Source of the DNA: Pseudomonas putida
GTDB taxonomy: Bacteria > Pseudomonadota > Gammaproteobacteria > Pseudomonadales > Pseudomonadaceae
NCBI RefSeq assembly: GCF_025905425.1
Contig: NZ_CP109603.1
Span: 3,550,501-3,614,500 of the forward strand
Direction of reading: 5' to 3'
DNA length: 64,000 nt
Made by a program: the position numbers and the translations under genes. The notes under the pieces are model-generated. The model was not told where the DNA came from and made no database searches. It saw only the letters and a program-made list of their open reading frames with translations. Of the stretch, positions 57,812 to 64,000 are shown one piece after another (positions within the stretch are counted from its first letter, which is position 1; every line of letters starts with the position of its first letter).

Positions 57812-59442
57812 GTCGCTTCGGCGTCTTTTTCCTCGGTTTCTTATGGGCCTTGATGGCCCAGGCCGAACCGATGCTGCAAGCCAGCGTCGACCGTACCCGC
57901 CTGGAGGCTGGCGAAAGCCTGGAGCTGACCCTTGAAAGCCAGGACGTGACCCAGTTCGGCAAGCCCGACCTGCGTGCCCTGGAAGGCGACTTCGAGGTGC
58001 GAGGCACACGCCAGCTGAACAGCCTGCACACCCTCGACGGCGAGACCCGCGCCAGCACCCGCTGGATCATCACCCTGCTGCCACGGCGCAGCGGCAGCCT
58101 GCGCATCCCGGAACTGCAGCTGGGCCAGTCACGTAGCCAGGCCATCGACCTGCAAGTACTGCAGGCCGATGCCAGCCGCCAGGACAGCGCCTCCCAGGTG
58201 TTCATCGAGGCGACCCTGGACAGCAACGAGGTCTACGTCCAGGCCCAGGCTGTACTGACCCTGCGCATCTACCATTCGGTGGCGCTGTATGACGACAGTA
58301 GCCTCAGCCCGCTGCAGCTGGAAAACGCCAAGGTCGAGCCACTGGGCGAGTCGCGCACCTACGAGAAGGACATCAACGGCGTACGCCACGGGGTGATCGA
58401 GACCCGCTACGCCGTCTATCCGCAGCAGAGCGGCAGCCTTGAGGTTCCTCCACTGACCTTTAGCGCCACCGCCGCCGCCAGTGTCGACAACGACCAGCCG
58501 CCCTCCGCCGCCCCCCGTGCCGGCCGCCAGGTCCAGGTCAGCTCGCTGCCGCTGCGCCTGTCCGTGCGCCCGATTCCGGCGGCCTGGCCGGCCGGGGCGC
58601 CATGGTTGCCTGCGCGCAGCCTGTCCCTCGAAGAACACTGGAACCCCGACCCAGGCAGCCAGCAGACGCAGATCGGCGATTCCCTCACCCGCAACATCAC
58701 CCTGCGCGCAGACGGTTTGTCCAGCACCCAGCTGCCACCGCTGCCGGCTACCGAAATCACCGGCCTGCGCCGCTACCCCGACCAGCCGCTGCTGCGCAAC
58801 GAAATCAACGACCGCGGCATGACCGCCAACCGCGAAGAGCGCGAAGCCCTGGTGCCGACCCACAGTGGCGAGTTGGCCTTGCCAGCGCTGGAAGTGTCCT
58901 GGTGGAACACCCGCGAAGATCACCTGGAGCACACCAGCCTGCCGGCGCGGACCCTGGACGTGCAGGACAACCCGGCCCTGAGCGCCGACACCCCGGTAGG
59001 CGACAGCCGATCTGCCAACGCCCTGCTATGGCCCTGGCAGCTGGCCACGCTGGTGCTGGCCCTGACCACGCTGCTCGGCTTCGCCTTGTGGTGGCGAGCA
59101 CGTTCGCAACCGGCAGTGCTGCGCGCAGCGCAACAGGGCCCCAGCCCACGCACCCTGCTGGACGACCTCAAGCGCGCCTGCCAGGCCAACGACCCCCAGG
59201 CCACGCGCCAGGCGCTCGACGCCTGGGCCCGCCAGCAACCGCAGACCCTGGCGGAGATGGCGGCGCGCTTCGTGCCGTTATCCGATGCGCTGGATGGGTT
59301 GAACGGGGCGTTGTATAGCGAGAGTGGGCAGTATTGGCAGGGTGAGGATCTGTGGCGGGCAATCGGGACGATTCCGCCGGCCGAGCAGGTGCTACTGCCT
59401 TCGGGGGAAACGGGGAGCTTGCCGCCGTTGTATCCGAAATAA
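57808..59442 (+). CDS. BatD family protein
   Basis: 544 residues. A signal peptide (MSRFGVFFLGFLWALMAQA) is followed by a periplasmic region of Ig-like beta domains (LEAGESLELTLESQDVTQFG), a membrane helix near 408-425 (LATLVLALTTLLGFALWW) and a short cytoplasmic tail. It is the last gene of the MoxR/Bat operon. The operon is proposed to build or stabilise envelope complexes under stress; its direct targets are not known. Confidence 0.9.
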   Translation: MSRFGVFFLGFLWALMAQAEPMLQASVDRTRLEAGESLELTLESQDVTQFGKPDLRALEGDFEVRGTRQLNSLHTLDGETRASTRWIITLLPRRSGSLRIPELQLGQSRSQAIDLQVLQADASRQDSASQVFIEATLDSNEVYVQAQAVLTLRIYHSVALYDDSSLSPLQLENAKVEPLGESRTYEKDINGVRHGVIETRYAVYPQQSGSLEVPPLTFSATAAASVDNDQPPSAAPRAGRQVQVSSLPLRLSVRPIPAAWPAGAPWLPARSLSLEEHWNPDPGSQQTQIGDSLTRNITLRADGLSSTQLPPLPATEITGLRRYPDQPLLRNEINDRGMTANREEREALVPTHSGELALPALEVSWWNTREDHLEHTSLPARTLDVQDNPALSADTPVGDSRSANALLWPWQLATLVLALTTLLGFALWWRARSQPAVLRAAQQGPSPRTLLDDLKRACQANDPQATRQALDAWARQQPQTLAEMAARFVPLSDALDGLNGALYSESGQYWQGEDLWRAIGTIPPAEQVLLPSGETGSLPPLYPK

Positions 59443-59868
59443 GGATTGGGGATAGGGTTTGGAGGTGCTGGCGCGGCATTTTCTGCGCCTATCAGATCGA
59501 GCGCCGCCCGCGCGGCGCATCGCGACGCAAGGCCGCTCCCACATTTGTTTCGGGCCAGTGAGGCCTGTGAAATCTGCGCGCGATCGCCTTGTTTGTCCGT
59601 CTCGATATCAAGGTGGGCACCGAGGGGCCGCGCGCCCATGTCACAGAAGTAATTGGCCCGAAACAAATGTGGGAGCGGCCTTGCGTCGCGATGCGCCGCG
59701 CGGGCGGCGCTCGATCTGATAGGCGCTGCAAAACTCAAGACATGCACATGCACACCCACACGCCCCCGACATGCACCCTCCCCCCATTGAGTTACCATAC
59801 CCCCCTGCGCACCGCCCACCATCCAAGCCAAGCCCCCGCTTGCTCGACTCGACACCAACAGGTCATCC
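59443..59868. other. 426-bp intergenic region before sbcD
   Basis: Largely filled by the 73-bp inverted repeat described separately and its spacer. The last 130 bp before sbcD hold an AC-rich stretch (CATGCACATGCACACCCACA) and presumably the sbcDC promoter. Short readings in both strands encode nearly the same peptide because of the symmetry and are not genes. Confidence 0.75.
59485..59726. repeat. Perfect 73-bp inverted repeat with 96-bp spacer
   Basis: Bases 59485-59557 are the exact complement of 59654-59726, with no mismatch. The spacer continues the symmetry imperfectly near its ends (CTGTGAAATCTGCGCGCG against CTGTGACATGGGCGCGCG). The arms contain a REP-like core (GGCCGCTCCCACATTTG) unlike the other REPs in this window. 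It begins 42 bp after the batD stop and ends 142 bp before sbcD. Confidence 0.95.
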
Positions 59869-61107
59869 ATGCGTCTGTTTCATACCTCCGACTGGCACCT
59901 GGGCCAAAGCCTGCACGGCCAGGAACGCGACTTCGAACACGCCTGCTTCCTCGACTGGCTGCTCAGCCAGCTGCACCTGCGCCAGCCGGATGCGCTGCTG
60001 ATCGCTGGCGACATCTTCGACACGGTCAACCCACCGGTAAAAGCCCAGGAACGCCTCTACGACTTCATCGTCCAGGCACATGAGCAACAGCCCAAGCTGG
60101 ACATCGTGATGATCGCCGGCAACCACGACTCCGGCTCCCGCATCGAACTGCCTGCAGCGCTCATGCGCCGCCTGCGCACCCACGCCCTGGGCCGTGTGCA
60201 CTGGCTCGACGAAGGCCAGCTGGATGCCGAGCGCCTGCTGATCCCGCTGACCAACGCCCGCGGTAAGGTCTGCGCCTGGTGCCTGGCCCTGCCCTTCCTG
60301 CGCCCGGCGGAAGTCACCGGCCCGCAATTGGGTGACGACTACCTGCAAGGCATCACCCAGGTGCACCAGCAACTGATTGCCGCAGCCCAGCAAAAGCGCA
60401 AGAAGGACCAGGCCCTGGTCGCCATCAGCCATGCCCACATGGCCGGGGGCGCGGTGTCGGAGGACTCCGAGCGCAGCCTGATCATCGGCAATGCCGAAGC
60501 CTTGCCGGCCAAGCTGTTCGACAAGGCCATCAGCTATGTCGCCCTGGGCCACCTGCACAAGCCGCAGAAGGTCAACCGCGAAGAACGCATTCGCTACAGC
60601 GGCTCGCCGATCCCGCTGTCGTTCGCCGAAATCAACTACCCCCACCAAGTGCTGGAGGTGGAGCTGGACGGCGCCGAGCTGGTCAGCGTCGAACCGCGCC
60701 TGGTGCCCCGCGCCGTGGCCCTGCAGCGCATCGGCCCGGCGCCGCTCGGCGAGCTGCTCGAACAACTGGCCGAACTGCCGGTGATCGACCTGCTCGAAGA
60801 CCCCAATCGCCAGCCCTGGCTCGAAGTGCGCGTGGTGCTGGACGAACCGCAGCCCGACCTGCGCCAGCAGATCGAAGGCGCCCTGCAGGGCAAGGCCGTG
60901 CGGCTGATCCGCATCGGCGCCGAATACGCCGGGCGCGCCAGTGCCGAGGACGACGCGCTGGCGTTCGTCGAACTGTCCCAGATGACCCCGCAGGACCTGT
61001 TCAGCCGCGCCTGGGAACAGGCCTACGGCAACCCCGCCGATGAACAGGCCCTGGCCGACTTCGCCCTGCTGCTGCAGGACGTCCAGCTGGAAGAGGAACA
61101 GCCATGA
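59869..61107 (+). CDS. sbcD: Exonuclease subunit SbcD
   Basis: 412 residues. All phosphoesterase motifs of the Mre11 family are present: Asp8/His10 in HTSDWHLGQS, GDIFD (47-51), GNHDSG (84-89), SHAHMAGG and LGHLHKPQ. With SbcC it forms an Mn-dependent nuclease that opens DNA hairpins and trims protein-blocked ends. Its stop overlaps the sbcC start by four bases. Confidence 0.96.
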   Translation: MRLFHTSDWHLGQSLHGQERDFEHACFLDWLLSQLHLRQPDALLIAGDIFDTVNPPVKAQERLYDFIVQAHEQQPKLDIVMIAGNHDSGSRIELPAALMRRLRTHALGRVHWLDEGQLDAERLLIPLTNARGKVCAWCLALPFLRPAEVTGPQLGDDYLQGITQVHQQLIAAAQQKRKKDQALVAISHAHMAGGAVSEDSERSLIIGNAEALPAKLFDKAISYVALGHLHKPQKVNREERIRYSGSPIPLSFAEINYPHQVLEVELDGAELVSVEPRLVPRAVALQRIGPAPLGELLEQLAELPVIDLLEDPNRQPWLEVRVVLDEPQPDLRQQIEGALQGKAVRLIRIGAEYAGRASAEDDALAFVELSQMTPQDLFSRAWEQAYGNPADEQALADFALLLQDVQLEEEQP

Positions 61108-64000
61108 AGATTCTCGCCATCCGCCTGAAGAACCTGGCATCCCTGGCCGGCCCGATCGACATCGATTTCACCGCCGAACCCCTGGCCAGCGCCGGCCTGT
61201 TCGCCATCACCGGGCCTACCGGTGCCGGCAAAAGCACGCTGCTCGATGCCCTGTGCCTGGCCCTGTTCGGCACCGTCCCGCGGCTCAACGACATCGGCCG
61301 CGAAGCCAAGGTGCCGGACGCCGACGGCGAAATTCCGACTTCCGACCCGCGTAACCTGGTGCGCCGGGGCACGGGCAGCGGCTTTGCCGAAGTCGACTTC
61401 GTCGGCATCGATGGCCGTCGCTACCGCGCCCGCTGGGAAGCCAACCGCGCCCGTGACAAGGCCAACGGCAAGCTGCAACACAGCCGCCAGAGCTTCTATG
61501 ACCTGGACAGCGAGCAGGTCCTGGCCAGCGGCAAGAATGAATACAAGCAACTGGTCGAAGCACGCCTGGGCCTTAACTTCGAGCAGTTCACCCGTGCGGT
61601 GATGCTGGCCCAGAGCGAGTTCGGCGCCTTCCTCAAGGCCGACGACAAGGAACGCAGCGAGCTGCTGGAAAAGCTCACCAACACGGCGATCTACACCCGC
61701 CTTGGCCAGCGCGCCTTCAGCAAGGCCCGCGAGGCCGGCGAAACGCACAATGCCCTGAAAGACCGTGCCAGCCACCTGCTGCCCATGCTCACCGAAGCCC
61801 GCGCCGAACTCGACCAGCGCCTGGAGCAGGCGCAGCAGCAGTTCAAGGCCGACCAGGCGCGTGAGCGCCAGCTGGAACAACAACGTGCCTGGCTCAATGA
61901 ACAGTGCCAGTTGCAGGTTCAGCGGGCCGAAGCCAGCGCAACCCTGCACGCCGCTGAACAGGCCTGGGAGCAACTGGCCGAACAGCGCCTGGACCTGCAA
62001 CGCCTGGATCGCCTGGCGCCCCAGCGCCACCAGTTCCACCGTCAGCAGGCCTTGGCGGCGCAGCTCGCGCCACTGGCCAGCGCGGTCAGCGAACAACAGC
62101 GCCAGCAAAACGACCTGCAAGGCCGTACCGGCGAACTTGAGCAGGCACTCGAAGCCGCACGCCAAGCGCTGACCCAGGCCCAGGCCAGCCAGGGCGAAAA
62201 CGCCCCGCGCTTGCGCCAGGCGTTCGCCGAGCAAGACACCCTCACCCGCCTGGAACAGGAACTGGGTAAAGTTCGCGAGACCGGCCAGCAGGCCGACCTG
62301 GCTGCCGCCGAGCTGCAACAACAGCTGCAGCAGCTTGAAGAACAGCAGCAGCGCGGCCAGCAGCAACTGGTGCAGATTGACGCGGCCCTGGCCGAAAGTA
62401 CCCCCCTGGCCGCCCTCACCAACGCCTGGCAGGCCTATCGCCCGCAACTGCAACAGTTGCTGCAGATCGGCAACCGCCTGAACCACGGCCGTGAAGAACT
62501 GCCGGGGCTGCAGGCCCAGGCCAGCCAGGCCAATGCGCAACTGCAGGAACAGCGCGACGCCCTTGAGGTGCTGTTCCGCGAGGCCGCAGCAGAGCCCCAG
62601 GCCCTGGCCGAGCAGCTCGACCTGCTGGGTGGCATGCTGCAGGAAAACCGCAAGCAACAACGCGCCGTGGAAGAACTGTCCCGCCTGCATGGCCGCGAGC
62701 AAGAGCTGCAACAGGCTATCCACTCGCTGCGCGAACGCCAGCAACAGGCCCTGCAGCAACGCCAGCAACTGATTGGCGAAGGCACCGCCGCCAAGGCCGA
62801 GCTGGAGGCCGCCGAGCAGGCGCTGACACTGACCCGGCAACTGCTGGAACGTCAGCGCCTGGCCCGCAACACCAGCGTCGAGGAACTGCGGGCGCAGTTG
62901 CGCGATGGCGAACCGTGCCCGGTATGCGGCAGCGCAGAACACCCGTTCCATCAGCCCGAAGCGTTGCTGCAGAGCCTTGGCCGGCATGACCAGGCCGAGG
63001 AAGCCACGGCCCTGGCGCAGGTTGAGCAATTCAACACCCGCCTGATCGAGCTGCGCACCCAGGTGGGTGTGGTCAATGGCCAGATCAAGGAGTATCAGCA
63101 CCAGCAGGGGCAACTGAACGAGCAGTTGCAGCCGTTGGCCGAGCAACTGGCCGCCCACGCCTTGTGGCCCGCCCTCAGTGCCCATGACGAAAAGGCCCGC
63201 AGTGCCTGGCTGGACAGCCAGCTGCGCCGCCTCGACCAGGAAATCGGTCGCGACGAACAACGCCAGGCCACCCTGCTGACCCTGCAAAGAGACGCTGCCC
63301 GCCTCAACCAGCAACTGCAAAACGCCAGCGAAGCCCAACAGCAGGCGCAACGCCGCCTGGACCAGCAGCACCAGGCCCTGGCCGCCGACCAGGAGCGCCT
63401 CGAACAGGCCCTGGCCGATTTCGCGACCTTGCTACCGCCCCCTGTGCTGCAGGCCCTGCGCGATGAGCCGGCGCACGCGTTCCTCAGCCTCGACCAGCAG
63501 ATCGCCCAGCGCCAGCAACAGCTGGACCAGCAGAAGGACGAACTGCACGAACAACAGCAACGCCTGCAACAACTGGAGCGCCTGCACGACCAGCAGCAAA
63601 CCCGCGTCCAACGCCAGCAGGAACTGCAACAGCAGATCAGCGGGTTGGCCGAGCAGATGGCCAAGGCCCGCGCCGCACTGGCCGCGCTGTTGGGCGAACA
63701 CGCGCGCGCCGAAGACTGGCAGCGCCAACTGGAGCAACAGGTGGAGCAAGCCCGCGCAGGCGAAGCCGAGACCGCCGAGCGCTTGCAACAGGCCCGTACG
63801 CAAGCCCTGCAACTGGCCGGCGAACTCAAGGCCAACCTCGCCCGCCAGCAGACGCTGGAACACGAACACCAGCAACTGCAGGGTGAAATCGCCCAATGGC
63901 GCGCCGAACACCCCGAGCTCGACGACAGCGGCCTCGACCGCCTGTTGGCCATGGACGATGCGCACGTGGGCGAACTGCGCCAGTGCCTGCAAGCGGCGCA
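61104..64000 (+). CDS. sbcC: Exonuclease subunit SbcC, truncated by the window end
   Basis: 965 residues are visible and the frame is still open at the last base. An N-terminal Walker A GPTGAGKST (37-45) is followed by very long Gln/Leu/Arg-rich coiled coils and the zinc-hook CPVC at residues 605-608. The second coiled coil reaches the end; the C-terminal Walker B/signature lobe is outside. It is the Rad50-like ATPase partner of SbcD. The strong codon bias in the coiled coil makes long antisense readings, which are not genes. Confidence 0.96.
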   Translation, partial: MKILAIRLKNLASLAGPIDIDFTAEPLASAGLFAITGPTGAGKSTLLDALCLALFGTVPRLNDIGREAKVPDADGEIPTSDPRNLVRRGTGSGFAEVDFVGIDGRRYRARWEANRARDKANGKLQHSRQSFYDLDSEQVLASGKNEYKQLVEARLGLNFEQFTRAVMLAQSEFGAFLKADDKERSELLEKLTNTAIYTRLGQRAFSKAREAGETHNALKDRASHLLPMLTEARAELDQRLEQAQQQFKADQARERQLEQQRAWLNEQCQLQVQRAEASATLHAAEQAWEQLAEQRLDLQRLDRLAPQRHQFHRQQALAAQLAPLASAVSEQQRQQNDLQGRTGELEQALEAARQALTQAQASQGENAPRLRQAFAEQDTLTRLEQELGKVRETGQQADLAAAELQQQLQQLEEQQQRGQQQLVQIDAALAESTPLAALTNAWQAYRPQLQQLLQIGNRLNHGREELPGLQAQASQANAQLQEQRDALEVLFREAAAEPQALAEQLDLLGGMLQENRKQQRAVEELSRLHGREQELQQAIHSLRERQQQALQQRQQLIGEGTAAKAELEAAEQALTLTRQLLERQRLARNTSVEELRAQLRDGEPCPVCGSAEHPFHQPEALLQSLGRHDQAEEATALAQVEQFNTRLIELRTQVGVVNGQIKEYQHQQGQLNEQLQPLAEQLAAHALWPALSAHDEKARSAWLDSQLRRLDQEIGRDEQRQATLLTLQRDAARLNQQLQNASEAQQQAQRRLDQQHQALAADQERLEQALADFATLLPPPVLQALRDEPAHAFLSLDQQIAQRQQQLDQQKDELHEQQQRLQQLERLHDQQQTRVQRQQELQQQISGLAEQMAKARAALAALLGEHARAEDWQRQLEQQVEQARAGEAETAERLQQARTQALQLAGELKANLARQQTLEHEHQQLQGEIAQWRAEHPELDDSGLDRLLAMDDAHVGELRQCLQAA

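Noticed and set aside
59485..59726. Insertion sequence with terminal inverted repeats
   Set aside because: Only 96 bp lie between the arms, with no transposase and no target-site duplication visible.
59446..59870. Short frames inside the 73-bp inverted repeat giving nearly the same peptide from both strands
   Set aside because: The similarity is forced by the palindrome. No ribosome binding site or family.
61023..63371. 782-codon minus-strand frame opposite sbcC
   Set aside because: Leu/Gln-rich mirror of the SbcC coiled coil. SbcC carries Walker A and the zinc hook.

Overview
The window is 64 kb of high-GC chromosomal DNA from a Pseudomonas, most likely the P. putida group. The evidence is the gene order rmf / pyrD / nasS-nasT / nitrate transporter / kinase / cobA / oprF / sigX / cmpX / cfrX / cmaX / rraA / hydrolase / ppsA / ppsR / gdhB, which I know from P. 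putida, together with P. putida-type REP elements (TGTGGGAGCGGGCTTG... arms) between many genes. I see no rRNA, tRNA, CRISPR array, insertion sequence or prophage. Almost every base lies in or next to an ordinary gene.

Layout. 1-4665: the end of a hybrid sensor kinase, then an iron-starvation cell-surface signalling set (FecI-type sigma, FecR-type anti-sigma, TonB receptor with an STN domain). 4741-11625: yggL, the PBP4-type dacB, a CHASE-PAS-GGDEF cyclase and rlmKL. 12187-19336: rmf, pyrD, then a nitrate-assimilation block. In that block nasS-nasT sits behind a near-consensus sigma-54 promoter. The transporter lies behind a leader RNA with an ANTAR-type hexaloop hairpin and a strong terminator, and is followed by a PP2C-kinase fusion and cobA. 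19406-23504: the cell-envelope stress set oprF-sigX-cmpX-cfrX-cmaX. 23532-33741: rraA, a hydrolase, ppsA with its divergent regulator ppsR, and the very large gdhB. 34073-39016: small unknown genes, a LysR regulator, an FAD oxidoreductase, a PotF-like binding protein and a Nudix hydrolase.

39034-43771: a MexHI-like RND pump transcribed away from soxR, with a SoxR box exactly inside a 19-bp promoter spacer. 43784-47828: a second FecI-FecR-receptor set on the minus strand. 48042-51081: a class II aldolase, a DapA-superfamily lyase and a BenE-type transporter, which look like an uncharacterised catabolic unit with a palindromic operator in its promoter. 51082-52398: an isolated DUF2235 lipase resembling a type VI effector. 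52628-59442: a six-gene MoxR/Bat operon. 59869-64000: sbcD and the 5' two-thirds or more of sbcC, preceded by a perfect 73-bp inverted repeat, which is the kind of structure SbcCD cuts.

How the genes work together. Two iron-signalling sets feed TonB-dependent uptake. NasS/NasT and sigma-54 couple nitrate uptake to nitrogen status and nitrate supply. SigX and its neighbours respond to envelope or membrane stress and drive oprF. PpsA, its regulator PpsR and the NAD-glutamate dehydrogenase sit at the gluconeogenic and amino-acid nodes. SoxR links redox-active compounds to efflux. I found no wholly new system. The most promising leads are the NasT leader, the PP2C-kinase fusion, the aldolase/lyase/transporter unit with its operator, and the inverted repeat beside sbcDC.
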